A stretch of 64,000 nt of DNA from Bacteroidota bacterium (GCA_023392125.1 JAEVZS010000002.1:372001-436000); one strand, 5' to 3'. Positions 43,230 to 51,968 are shown, numbered from the stretch's first letter. Notes: generated from the sequence alone by a model not told the origin. Made by a program: numbers and translations.

Positions 43230-43532
43230 TCAGGAATGTTCGCAGTCTGCCATGCACTCAAGAATTTTCACAATTCTTTTTTCTTTTAATGAGTAGAGCA
43301 TGTTTTTTCCCTCTCTTCTGCATTGAAGTATACCCTTGTCTTTCATAGTGATAAGATGATGAGATAAGGCTGCCTGTTCAACAGACAAATGCTCCTGAAG
43401 ATCGCCGACACTCATTTCTTTGTTCCTTTCAAGTAGTTCAATTACAGACATCCTGACGGGATGGGCTATCGCCTTGAGAATGGTGCAGACTTTTTCGAGT
43501 TGTTCAGGGCCGATATATCGTTGGGTTGTCAT
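43230..43532 (-). CDS. ArsR-family repressor, possible sulfur sensor
   Basis: A 100-residue winged-helix regulator: LKAIAHPVRMSVIELLERN, LQEHLSVEQAALSHHLITMKDKGILQCRREGKNMLYSL. Cysteines are at 16, 71, 93 and 97 (KVCTIL, ILQCRR, LECMADCEHS). Persulfide-sensing relatives (BigR/SqrR) use two Cys; here Cys16 in helix 1 and Cys93/97 in the last helix could form a disulfide or tetrasulfide bridge, while arsenic- or metal-type sites are not obvious. First gene of the sulfur operon, so it probably represses it. An 18-bp motif upstream of it and of tauE is a candidate operator. Confidence 0.88.
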   Translation of the reverse strand: MTTQRYIGPEQLEKVCTILKAIAHPVRMSVIELLERNKEMSVGDLQEHLSVEQAALSHHLITMKDKGILQCRREGKNMLYSLKEKRIVKILECMADCEHS

Positions 43533-43585
43533 ATTGCTGAATAATTGTATCAGTTAATTAACGGTAAATATATTTAAAAAGTTTC

Positions 43586-43603
43586 ATATGTAAATGTTTT
43601 TAT
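43586..43603 (-). promoter_or_regulatory. Candidate ArsR operator upstream of arsR (copy 2)
   Basis: ATATGTAAATGTTTTTAT, 54 bp before the arsR start; the second copy of the motif. Autoregulation by the ArsR protein would fit. Confidence 0.5.
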
Positions 43604-43614
43604 ATTAAAATAAT

Positions 43615-43645
43615 AAATAAAAGGGACAAACGGCCCCTTTTATTT
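43615..43645 (-). terminator. Terminator of the large T9SS gene
   Basis: AAATAAAAGGG, 9-nt loop, CCCTTTTATTT, an 11-bp perfect stem just after the stop of the gene at 43655-46039, ahead of the arsR promoter. A/T-rich on both sides. Confidence 0.8.
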
Positions 43646-43654
43646 ATTATGCGA

Positions 43655-46039
43655 TTACTTGCGTATAAATTTAATTACTTCATAATCTGATCCGTTCCAC
43701 ACTCTGATCATGTATACGCCCTGAGGATAGTTTTCTCCGATTCTGATCTCCTGATTGGTTGGAATCTCTCTATTCTCGATCAGTTTTCCAAGAGCATCAT
43801 GAACGGTCATATTGCTAACAGAGGTGTTAGAAGCAACAACACTAAGATATGCTGCTCCCGAAGAAGGATTGGGTCTCAGAAGTGTATACAGAGAAGTGTT
43901 TTCAACGGTTACCATATCGGAGTATGCAAAGTCGCCATCGAAATCAACCTGCTTGATCCGGTAGTAAGCAACTCCTTTAGGTGCATGGTAGTCGGTAAAA
44001 TCATATTGTATCAGGTCCTTGCTGTCTCCATGTCCTTCTACACGACCTACTGTAATCCAGTCTCCGGCGACCAGGCGTTCGATCTCAAAATGACTGTTGT
44101 TCTTTTCAGTTGCTGTAGCCCAGTACAGCCGGACGTGGTCATCAACTTTTACGGCACGTACATATACAAATTCGACCGGAAGTATGCATATGTCATAAGC
44201 GAAGACGGGAACGGAACCACAGGATGATGGTGTTTTTATTGTCCAATTAAAAAAAACACCAGAGTTGTTACTTTTTGAAGGAATATCAATAACGTCAGGA
44301 ATAGAATATGAGGAAGAGTTACCATTGGCATACATCAAATCCGGAATAGATGCGGTGGTTGTTAGTGTGTAATTACTTCCCGCGGGAATTAGGAATTTTA
44401 GATTAACAGGAGTCGGAGGACCGGCAACCGAGTTATAATTTACAAGGCCGCCACAGGTAATGGTAATAGGGTCTGATTCAGTAAAAAGAATATTATCTTT
44501 TAATAACTGTACTTTAAAAGGTTCCGATTGCGTTCCTGCCTCTTTTTGGTAGCATATGCTAGGGTTCCAATATGTCGCGCTTGCGATCAAGTATACAGTA
44601 TCAAGTATCAGGTCGGTTTGAGCGGTAAAATTTCTACTCACATCGCCTGAATACCAAATCGTATTGGCGTTCCCGTATAAAGGACCAATAACCGGATGTG
44701 TTTCTATGGTAATGTCTCTTGCGTACAAAGTATCTCCCAAGGTGATTCCGGCCAGATCATAATACCAGGTACTGTCGGCAAGCAGATTGCCTTCTGCGTC
44801 GTACCACGCGTAATTGGTGCCGGCGGGGCTAACAGAAAAGCGTATCGTAGTATCCGGATTGCTTGTCAGGCAGAATTCTACATTATTAGGGATAGGTTGA
44901 CCCGACTTCAGCGAGACGTTGACGGAATCCGTCTGTGTTTCGCATTTGGGATCGGTGACCACTACTTTATATTCTCCTGCTTCATTGACATAGAGTGTCT
45001 TGTTTCTGCCGAGGACAAGAGGTGCGTCGTCCTTGTACCATTGATATGTGACGTTTGGTCCTTCGTGCGTCGCGTTGAGTATTAGGGATGCTGGATCGCA
45101 AAGCTCTATATCATGTCCTAGATCCACGATAAATTTGTCCGTAACAACAATGGAATCAAGTTTTGTACAGGATCCAGCCTGGTGAAGACAAACATAGTAT
45201 GTTCCGGCAGTGGTAACATCAATGGTTGGTTTGCCCGCATCCGCTGGCCCGGTAGACCAGGTAAGTCCCTGTCCCACATTAAGTGTTACATTTGGATCAA
45301 GAGTAAAGCTTGTTACATCGGTACCGCAGAAGGTCAAGTCAGGTCCGAGATCAGGTTGCTCTACATAAGAATCGGGAGGACATCCCAGCGCAAAGGTGAT
45401 ATCGTCTAAGCCGAAGTCATCACGGTCAGGCCCGTCGGCATTGGGCTGCGTATCGATTATTTGTATGGTGATAGTGCCTTTCGTGACTCCTGAATACCAA
45501 AGCTGTGAATAGTTGATCCACTGACCTGGTGTAAGAGGAGCGTCGATGATTTCCGGCATCATGATACCATTGATTACAAATCTTAATCGGGCATAGGTAT
45601 CGGGTGTTGTACCGATTGTTGTGATCCATGTTTCAAAGTAGTAATAACTACTATCCAGTACAGCAATCTCCTGTTCCCATACGATTGGCGAATGATTTCC
45701 TTTGCCATCGACCATCATAAACTTACTGCCGGAGCGAGGGGAACCAACGAAAGCGTTTTGAAAGCGGCCACCACAGGGAGTAATCTCGCTGGGGCTGGTA
45801 CCTATGTAATATTGATCGGGTTCAGACCACTGATTATTATGACAGGAGCAGGTCAGATCATTCCAGCTACAGGAAATATCGGTATAGAAGCCTGTATCAC
45901 CATCTTCAAAGCCGCCATTGACCACGAGGTTGGGGCCGCTGACTTTTGACTTGTCACAATAGTCAATCTGGGCATTGCTTTCTGTCAGGGTAAGCAGAAG
46001 CAGCGTTAAACAATATAAGGGGAGTAGCTTTATATTCAT
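43655..46039 (-). CDS. Large secreted T9SS cargo protein
   Basis: A 794-residue protein beginning with a signal peptide (LLPLYCLTLLLLTLTESNA). Residues ~30-215 form a jelly-roll-like domain (NLVVNGGFEDGDTGFYTD ... GLDDITFALGC), typical of carbohydrate- or cell-binding modules. Two Ig/PKD-like domains follow (VTTAGTYYVCLHQAGSC, VNEAGEYKVVVTDPKCE), then a second beta domain and an ATEKNNSHFEIERL module, common before the sorting domain in this phylum. The last ~75 residues (LRPNPSSGAAYLSV ... GVYMIRVWNGSDYEVIKFIRK) are a type A sorting domain. No enzyme domain seen; likely an adhesin or surface-matrix protein. Confidence 0.88.
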   Translation of the reverse strand: MNIKLLPLYCLTLLLLTLTESNAQIDYCDKSKVSGPNLVVNGGFEDGDTGFYTDISCSWNDLTCSCHNNQWSEPDQYYIGTSPSEITPCGGRFQNAFVGSPRSGSKFMMVDGKGNHSPIVWEQEIAVLDSSYYYFETWITTIGTTPDTYARLRFVINGIMMPEIIDAPLTPGQWINYSQLWYSGVTKGTITIQIIDTQPNADGPDRDDFGLDDITFALGCPPDSYVEQPDLGPDLTFCGTDVTSFTLDPNVTLNVGQGLTWSTGPADAGKPTIDVTTAGTYYVCLHQAGSCTKLDSIVVTDKFIVDLGHDIELCDPASLILNATHEGPNVTYQWYKDDAPLVLGRNKTLYVNEAGEYKVVVTDPKCETQTDSVNVSLKSGQPIPNNVEFCLTSNPDTTIRFSVSPAGTNYAWYDAEGNLLADSTWYYDLAGITLGDTLYARDITIETHPVIGPLYGNANTIWYSGDVSRNFTAQTDLILDTVYLIASATYWNPSICYQKEAGTQSEPFKVQLLKDNILFTESDPITITCGGLVNYNSVAGPPTPVNLKFLIPAGSNYTLTTTASIPDLMYANGNSSSYSIPDVIDIPSKSNNSGVFFNWTIKTPSSCGSVPVFAYDICILPVEFVYVRAVKVDDHVRLYWATATEKNNSHFEIERLVAGDWITVGRVEGHGDSKDLIQYDFTDYHAPKGVAYYRIKQVDFDGDFAYSDMVTVENTSLYTLLRPNPSSGAAYLSVVASNTSVSNMTVHDALGKLIENREIPTNQEIRIGENYPQGVYMIRVWNGSDYEVIKFIRK

Positions 46040-46241
46040 AAAAGCAGAGTAATGGGTTATAAAATTACTACTTTTTCTTAAAAAAAGACAAGATTAACTT
46101 TTTAAAGCAGTAGCTTATATGATATTTTACTTGCAAGATACAGATAAAGTTACACTTGTTGCTAAAAACTTGCAGTTGTTCAGATAAGCATGCATAAAAT
46201 GAAGACTGGTGACCTTTATTATTAAACAAACCGGGCTTTGT

Positions 46242-46268
46242 TAAACATAAACCTCTGGTGTATGTTTA
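46242..46268. repeat. 8-bp inverted repeat upstream of the DUF4142 gene
   Basis: TAAACATA, 11-bp spacer, TATGTTTA, about 45-70 bp before the DUF4142 start codon in a 272-bp divergent region. Possible operator; no T run. Confidence 0.45.
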
Positions 46269-46311
46269 GAGTTATGCAACTATTTATAAATCAAAGATAA
46301 TATTCTGAAAT

Positions 46312-46890
46312 ATGAAAAGGAAAATACTTTATGCTTTTGTTTTGGGAGCATTTTTGCTTAGTGCATGTGATCAGGTGCAGCAGCAGAATGAAAAAGACAC
46401 TGTGATCAGCTCTGTAGAATCATCGGAAGCTAAAACAAAAAATGCCGAAGAATTTGTCAGGGAAGCGTATAAAAATAATTTACGGGAAATTGAAATCGGC
46501 AAGCTTGGTCAGAAAAATGCGCGCTCTGCGGAAGTAAAGGCATTCGCAGATATGCTGGTGGAGCACCATTCCAGGGCTAATGAGGAGCTATTGGAAATAG
46601 CCAGCAGCCTTTCGATTGACAAGCCTAAAGGAAATGAACAAAAGGTGCCGGATATAGCTGCGTTGGAAAACCGAAAAGCAGGAGAAAAATTTGATAGAAA
46701 ATTTCTGAAAATGGCTGGCAAAAGGCATAAAAAAGATTTGGACTTGTATGAGTCTGCTGCGAAGGATCTTGATCAGGAAGAGCTGAAAAACTATGCCCGT
46801 AATAATGTTCCGGTTATCCAGGAGCACCTTAACCAGGCTGAGACGCTGGAAGCATCTGTCAAATCAGATTCTGAAGATTCCGGAATGTAA
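46312..46890 (+). CDS. DUF4142 lipoprotein
   Basis: A 192-residue predicted lipoprotein (FLLSACDQVQ; lipidation at Cys19) with a four-helix DUF4142 domain: EFVREAYKNNLREIEIGKLGQKNARSAEVKAFADMLVEHHSRANEELLEIA and a second pair with FLKMAGKRHKKDLDLYESA. The paired helix repeats and His/Glu residues give a ferritin-like look, though metal binding is not established for the family. Such proteins accumulate under envelope or osmotic stress in related bacteria. Monocistronic, with an inverted repeat upstream and a strong terminator downstream. Confidence 0.85.
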   Translation: MKRKILYAFVLGAFLLSACDQVQQQNEKDTVISSVESSEAKTKNAEEFVREAYKNNLREIEIGKLGQKNARSAEVKAFADMLVEHHSRANEELLEIASSLSIDKPKGNEQKVPDIAALENRKAGEKFDRKFLKMAGKRHKKDLDLYESAAKDLDQEELKNYARNNVPVIQEHLNQAETLEASVKSDSEDSGM

Positions 46891-46937
46891 AAAAAACAGA
46901 GCCCCTGTGCAGATATTAAGTAGGGGCTCTGTTTTTT
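46891..46937. terminator. Bidirectional terminator between DUF4142 gene and ppc
   Basis: AAAAAACAGAGCCCC pairs with GGGGCTCTGTTTTTT (15 bp including the A/T ends, 17-nt loop); it serves both convergent genes. Confidence 0.9.
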
Positions 46938-46958
46938 CAGATCAATTTATGTATCTAT

Positions 46959-49538
46959 CTAAGCAGAGTTTCTTTCTGCATTGATAATTCCGAATGAGCA
47001 TCGGATAACGAGCTTTTCAAAAACTTTTCTTTCTCCGTTCTGCTCTTCTTTTTCGTCCAGATCACGAACTTTGGACAAGGCGTATTGCTGAATAGCGACT
47101 AACGGCAATTCAATACGCTGTCTCATCTGAATGGACAGCTTGTCGACAGGTTTGTCTTCCATTAGATCAGAAAGGCCTGTAAGCTTTAAGATATATTGAC
47201 GGGTAAGCTCATATTCTTCGTATATTTTCTGCCATATTTTGCCAAATATCGGGTGATCAGCCAGATAGATAGTAGCAGGGAAATAACATTTTTTCATTGC
47301 CATTTCGCAGTTTCCGATCAACGTCCTGAAAAACAATGAATTTTTGAACAGCCCTTCGACTTCTTTCCATTTACCCTGATCATCCATATATTTCAGTGCT
47401 GATCCGACTCCATAATATCCCGGAAGATTTTGCTTTAACTGGCTCCATGCTCCTACATAGGGGACAGCCCGCAGGTCATTGAGATTGAGTTTTTTATTGC
47501 TGCTTCTTTTGGAAGGACGACTGCCGATATTTGTTTCTGCATAGTAGCGCAGCGGGCTTGCGTAGTTAAGATATTCAAGGAAGTCCGGATCGGTTTTTAT
47601 TTCGTTAAAGGCATCATAACTCTTGTCTGCCAGTGCCTGAAGCATTTCTTCCTCTGATCCTGTAAGAGTAAAGTCTCTTGAAGCAAAGAGCGCATTACTG
47701 ATTCCGGCGTGCATCAGCTGTTCCATATTGAAACGGGCAGAATGGGTATTGCCAAAGTTTGAACTAACAGTCTGTCCCTGTACGGTCAGCTGAATTTCCT
47801 TGTTGGAGATATTGTTGCCCATTGATGCATAGAACTGATGGGTTTTTCCCCCACCACGCGCAGGAGGCCCTCCCCTGCCATCAAAGAATATAACTTCTAT
47901 ATCATATTTTTTAGCAACGGTGCTCAGATTTTCCTTCGCTTTGTATATACTCCAGTTGGCCATCAGATAGCCGCCGTCTTTGGTGCCATCTGAAAATCCG
48001 AGCATGATAGTTTGTTTGTTTCCTCGTTTGGAGAGATGCTTGCGATAGATCTCGTTTTCATATAGAGTCTTCATGACATGCCCGGCATGCTGAAGATCAT
48101 CGATCGTTTCAAACAGAGGTACAATATCAACATTAATGGAGTCGCTTTCCCAGCCGCTGAACTTCAGAAGGGCGAATACCTCCAGAACACTTAACGGACT
48201 TGTCGCATGGCTGATTATATATCGGTGGCAGCCCTGCTCTCCGTTAATCTCCTGAATGGTTTTGATGGCTGCCATGGTGTCCAGTGTATCTTTCTGAACA
48301 GCATCTTCAAACAGGCCCGAATCAACCTTACCGGAGGTGGTTACCAGAAGCTTTATTTTTTCTTCTTCTGAGAGCTCCTGATAATCAGAAGGAAATATGG
48401 ATGTTTTTTCGGCAATAATCGAAATCAGTTGCTCATGAACTGAGCTATCCTGTCTTATATCAAGGGAGGCAAAATACAAACCAAACAGATCTACTTTGCA
48501 AAGCAGATTATCTACCAGGTTTATAAATAAGCCATTATGGTATTTTATCAGCTTTTCTTTAATTGTCAGCAGTGTATCTTTGATATGATCCTTGGACAAA
48601 TCTGTTTTTCTTCCGGGAATAAACAGATTGTCATACAATTTATTTTCAAGATCCTGCAGCATGTTTTCCACACCACGGAATGTCAGTCTGCGTTTTAGTC
48701 TTCTGACATCCATATAGTAGGATTTTATGATTCCGCCTCTCAGAGCTTCCGCTACCTTTAGCGTTGTATCTACCTGCACATACGGATTTCCGTCTCGGTC
48801 GCCGCCTGGCCAGAAGCCCATTCTTATTAAAGGGTTTTCAGCGGAAACAGCTTCAGGAAACTGACTCTTCAGGTATGAAAGAATGTTGCCTGCGGCCTGA
48901 TAAAAAACATTTTCCAAAAACCATATCAGACTGACTGCTTCATCAAAAGGGGTCGGCTTTTCCTTTTTGAAAAAAGGTGTAATGGCAAGCTGTTGCAGAT
49001 ATGTATTAACCTGCGCGGTATTATCATTTACGAGCGCTTTGGCAAGGTCATTTATAATACCAAGTACTGCACTGGGATAAAACTGAGTCGGATGTGCGGT
49101 CAGTACCAGCCGTACCGAGAAATCTTTCAGCTTTTCTGCCAGCTTGGAAGTATCCTGCTCTCTGCTTATTTCCGACTGCAGATGCTTGAGTGTACCGCTG
49201 CCATTCATGTCATGTATATCCTGAAATGCGGCGTCCTCCAATGCATCAAACAAAACAACCTGTCTTTCGGCATATTGTACAAACCGGAACAGGAGATCTA
49301 TTTTTTCCTGATCATTGGTATAGCTGGTGTATTGTTCCAGAAAAGAATCAATAATCTCAAGCGGGCTTTGTTTCTTATTGAAGCCTTCTTCACAGTGAAG
49401 CAAAAACAAAGAGAGCAATACTCCGGTTTTTTCTACTTTATGAAATGGCAGGGATGTAAAAAGACTATTATATAGTTGAAATTTTATTCCAACCAGATTT
49501 TTAAAAAGGCTCAATGTACTATTCGACGAAGTTTCCAT
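46959..49538 (-). CDS. ppc: Phosphoenolpyruvate carboxylase
   Basis: Makes oxaloacetate from PEP and bicarbonate to refill the TCA cycle. At 859 residues it is a little shorter than E. coli Ppc. Seen: VLTAHPTQFYPSAV (catalytic His), FWPGGDRDGNPYV, the loop FFDGRGGPPARGGGKTHQFY (Arg of GRGG; the usual FHGRGG has Asp for His here), and TLIGNCEMAMKKCYF and LTGLSDLM near the C-terminus. The start ATG at 49538 is preceded by a 16-bp sequence also found before rpoD, which may reflect shared growth-linked control. The 283-bp region upstream is divergent with the next gene. Confidence 0.95.
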   Translation of the reverse strand: METSSNSTLSLFKNLVGIKFQLYNSLFTSLPFHKVEKTGVLLSLFLLHCEEGFNKKQSPLEIIDSFLEQYTSYTNDQEKIDLLFRFVQYAERQVVLFDALEDAAFQDIHDMNGSGTLKHLQSEISREQDTSKLAEKLKDFSVRLVLTAHPTQFYPSAVLGIINDLAKALVNDNTAQVNTYLQQLAITPFFKKEKPTPFDEAVSLIWFLENVFYQAAGNILSYLKSQFPEAVSAENPLIRMGFWPGGDRDGNPYVQVDTTLKVAEALRGGIIKSYYMDVRRLKRRLTFRGVENMLQDLENKLYDNLFIPGRKTDLSKDHIKDTLLTIKEKLIKYHNGLFINLVDNLLCKVDLFGLYFASLDIRQDSSVHEQLISIIAEKTSIFPSDYQELSEEEKIKLLVTTSGKVDSGLFEDAVQKDTLDTMAAIKTIQEINGEQGCHRYIISHATSPLSVLEVFALLKFSGWESDSINVDIVPLFETIDDLQHAGHVMKTLYENEIYRKHLSKRGNKQTIMLGFSDGTKDGGYLMANWSIYKAKENLSTVAKKYDIEVIFFDGRGGPPARGGGKTHQFYASMGNNISNKEIQLTVQGQTVSSNFGNTHSARFNMEQLMHAGISNALFASRDFTLTGSEEEMLQALADKSYDAFNEIKTDPDFLEYLNYASPLRYYAETNIGSRPSKRSSNKKLNLNDLRAVPYVGAWSQLKQNLPGYYGVGSALKYMDDQGKWKEVEGLFKNSLFFRTLIGNCEMAMKKCYFPATIYLADHPIFGKIWQKIYEEYELTRQYILKLTGLSDLMEDKPVDKLSIQMRQRIELPLVAIQQYALSKVRDLDEKEEQNGERKVFEKLVIRCSFGIINAERNSA

Positions 49539-49561
49539 AAAAATATCCGGCCTTATTACCT

Positions 49562-49577
49562 GTTTACTATGTGGCCA
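49562..49577 (-). promoter_or_regulatory. 16-bp element shared with the rpoD upstream region (copy 2)
   Basis: GTTTACTATGTGGCCA, 24-39 bp upstream of ppc. Here the extended sequence TGGCCATGTATGGTCA is nearly palindromic. See the copy at 17314-17329. Confidence 0.4.
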
Positions 49578-49821
49578 TGTATGGTCATGAAACTAATATA
49601 AAAATAGGTTTAAAAAAAATTTAGTCGATAAAAAAAGGGTATGACTTGTTATTTTGAAACAGAACCAAAACAAGTTGCAAAAAGAAAATTAATTAACCGT
49701 GAAAATATAGGATAATTCATGTTATTTTAAAGTACATTGTGGCTATGAAACCATGATTTTCAGAATCGCGTTTCATATGATACCTGTGGTAAAACTAACA
49801 GATAAAGACTGGTTGATAAAT

Positions 49822-50217
49822 ATGGAGAAACAAATTCCGGAAGAAGTCCTCGGTGTCAGATTGGACGAAGCTGCTGTTGAACGTTTGAAAGCAGGCAAGG
49901 AAACTGCATTGATCAGCGGATTTATAAGTCAGAAAAATGGTAAGGCGTTTGATGCTTATCTTAGCCTTACATCCAATAATCAGATTCGTTTTCGCTTTCC
50001 AAAGAAAAAAACAAATGTCTCTAAAGTTCCCGATAAAATTCCGTCCAAAATCGGAGGAGTGGTATTGGAACCGGAAGATATCGAGGAGTTGAAGGCTGGA
50101 CGGGAAACCAAACTGATTGTGGGACTGGAAAGTAAGAAAAAGGGTAAATATTATGATGCGTACCTGCGCTGGCACCCTGAAAAAGGAATTCTGTTTCGTT
50201 TCCCCGGCCAGGATTGA
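49822..50217 (+). CDS. Two-repeat DUF3945-like protein
   Basis: A 131-residue protein made of two similar ~50-residue modules: PEEVLGVRLDEAAVERLKAG-ET ... FDAYLSL ... IRFRF and PSKIGGVVLEPEDIEELKAGRET ... YDAYLRW ... ILFRF, joined by a short Lys/Pro linker. The module resembles DUF3945, usually found in larger mobile-element or topoisomerase-associated proteins; here it stands alone. The frame is open upstream to 49753, but the ATG at 49822 begins at the first module. It overlaps no gene; the pseudouridine synthase follows 32 bp later. Confidence 0.6.
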   Translation: MEKQIPEEVLGVRLDEAAVERLKAGKETALISGFISQKNGKAFDAYLSLTSNNQIRFRFPKKKTNVSKVPDKIPSKIGGVVLEPEDIEELKAGRETKLIVGLESKKKGKYYDAYLRWHPEKGILFRFPGQD

Positions 50218-50249
50218 TTTTTATTCGTTACCGGTTCTTACTTTTGATT

Positions 50250-50963
50250 ATGGAACTCGAGATCCTTTATCGGGACACCGATCTCATTGCAATTAATAAA
50301 CCGCACGGTCTTCTGGTGCATAAAACCAGGCTGGCCAATGATACGGAAGAGTTTGCCTTGCAAATACTCCGGGATCAGGTCGGATGCCACGTCTACCCTG
50401 CCCACAGAATCGACAGAAAAACCGGTGGTGTTTTACTTTTTGCTTTTAGTCAGGATGTCCTGCCGGCTGTTCGTACCTTATTTGATGCCCGGAAAATTTC
50501 CAAAACCTATCTGGCAATTGTCAGGGGATATACAGATGATTCCGGGTTGATTGATTATCCGTTGCGAAATGAAAACGGAAAAGTGCAGGATGCGGTTACG
50601 GACTATGAAACAATAGAGCGGGTTGAAGTTGCAATGAGCCTCGGCAGGTACCCGACTCAGCGGTATTCACTGGTAAAAGTCCGTCCGCATACCGGGCGTA
50701 TGCATCAGATCAGGAAACATTTTGCCCATATTCTCCATCCCATTATAGGTGACCGCCCGCATGGCTGTAACAAGCAGAACAAGTACTTTAAGGAACAGTG
50801 GAACATGACAACCATGTTACTGCATGCTTATAGTCTGGAATTTACACATCCGGTTTCAGATGAGCCCGTTTTTATTCAGGCTCAGCCAGGGTATGATTTT
50901 ATGAGAATGAGCAGGCTGCTGGGATTTACTTATAAAGCTGGCGACAGGTTTCTGCTGAGCTGA
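50250..50963 (+). CDS. RluA-family tRNA/rRNA pseudouridine synthase (TruC-like)
   Basis: A 237-residue stand-alone catalytic domain without S4 domain. The active-site motif is HRIDRKTGGVLLF (catalytic Asp), with DTDLIAINKPHGLLVHKT at the start and RPHTGRMHQIRKHFAHI later. The ILYRDTDLIAINKP start and the insert GDRPHGCNKQNKYF match TruC, which modifies tRNA position 65, better than RluA/RluD; the exact target needs an experiment. Its 3' end overlaps the convergent metallopeptidase gene by 34 bp. Confidence 0.85.
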   Translation: MELEILYRDTDLIAINKPHGLLVHKTRLANDTEEFALQILRDQVGCHVYPAHRIDRKTGGVLLFAFSQDVLPAVRTLFDARKISKTYLAIVRGYTDDSGLIDYPLRNENGKVQDAVTDYETIERVEVAMSLGRYPTQRYSLVKVRPHTGRMHQIRKHFAHILHPIIGDRPHGCNKQNKYFKEQWNMTTMLLHAYSLEFTHPVSDEPVFIQAQPGYDFMRMSRLLGFTYKAGDRFLLS

Positions 50964-51508
50964 AAATCTGCACTCATCCAGCCTTTCCGAATGGCGTTAA
51001 GCCTGCTGAGTCTTCCCGGATGACTTTCCGTTTCCTGTTCTCTGCCTACAGTTTTAATGGCAGCCTGTGCTTCTTCAAGGCTTGCCCCCATTTTTCTCAG
51101 AATATATCCTGCAAACTGATCGGCTTCCAGCTCTGCCTCCAGGTCACTTTTATCGTATGAGACAGTATGACCATTCAGATGGTGACCGAGTTCATGTGCA
51201 AGTACACTTACTCCTGCCCAGTAGGTACGGCTTTTTCGGTTCAGTTTTGCTATATACTCTTTGTTATACAGAATTACCCGTTTTTTGTCCCGAATTGCAG
51301 CTTTAGCGTTTTTTACATCGGCTTCCCTGATTTCAAAATTAGGGCATAGACCTGTGTATGCTATAATGGTACTGATTATTTCAGGTACATCAGTATCTTC
51401 GGATAATAGAAAACATGGCGAGGATGTAGCTGTATCTCCCGGATTGGCAGCAATACCTGTATATCCGAGAAATGCGATCAAAACAGTCAGCAGGAGATCT
51501 TTTTTCAT
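50930..51508 (-). CDS. Secreted zinc metallopeptidase, M48-like
   Basis: A 192-residue protein with a signal peptide (LLLTVLIAFLGYTGIAANP) and a zinc-protease core: VSVLAHELGHHLNGH (HExxH) and DLEAELEADQFAGYILRKMG (third ligand Glu). It lacks the long membrane region of HtpX and so is a small soluble periplasmic enzyme. Two Cys (SPCFLL and GLCPNF) may form a disulfide. Substrate unknown. Its last 34 bp overlap the 3' end of the pseudouridine synthase gene. Confidence 0.85.
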   Translation of the reverse strand: MKKDLLLTVLIAFLGYTGIAANPGDTATSSPCFLLSEDTDVPEIISTIIAYTGLCPNFEIREADVKNAKAAIRDKKRVILYNKEYIAKLNRKSRTYWAGVSVLAHELGHHLNGHTVSYDKSDLEAELEADQFAGYILRKMGASLEEAQAAIKTVGREQETESHPGRLSRLNAIRKGWMSADFQLSRNLSPAL

Positions 51509-51623
51509 CCCAGATAAAACCGTATACAGGCTTTCTTAGTTCCTGAAACTAAATACATAGCTTATAATTGACTTTTTCAGTGTTTTTGGTATTCTTTATC
51601 CCTGAAAGCAAAAAATAGCAACT

Positions 51624-51968
51624 ATGAAAAAAAGACTCTTTTTTATTCCATTGTTGATTGTGCTTCTTAGTGCATTTCAATTATTCAAAACAAGTCTGCG
51701 TATTACGGTTTTAAATGATCTCGGAAATGTTGAAAGTGAGGCAATTGTAAAGGTTTATAAAACCGAAGAAGATTATTCGAAAGGTATCAATGTGGTAAAA
51801 GAAGGCAAAACCGACAAAAAAGGTGTAGTCACTTTTCAGGATCTGGAGGCTATTGCTTATTACGTCAGCGTTGAGAAAGGCGATATGAATAATATTGGTG
51901 CAGGTGAAAAAACAGAGCCTCTCGAAACCGGTAAGCTGAACAGAATTAATGCGATTATATCAGAATAA
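51624..51968 (+). CDS. Small exported protein with transthyretin-like fold
   Basis: A 114-residue protein with an N-terminal hydrophobic segment (LFFIPLLIVLLSAF), then a beta-sandwich-like domain with the pattern of carboxypeptidase-regulatory/SpaA-like domains: ITVLNDLGNVESEAIVKVYKTEEDY ... GKTDKKGVVTFQDLEAIAYYVSVEKG. Such domains act as small surface or periplasmic binding modules. No catalytic residues. Function unknown. It lies on its own between convergent and co-directional genes. Confidence 0.7.
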   Translation: MKKRLFFIPLLIVLLSAFQLFKTSLRITVLNDLGNVESEAIVKVYKTEEDYSKGINVVKEGKTDKKGVVTFQDLEAIAYYVSVEKGDMNNIGAGEKTEPLETGKLNRINAIISE

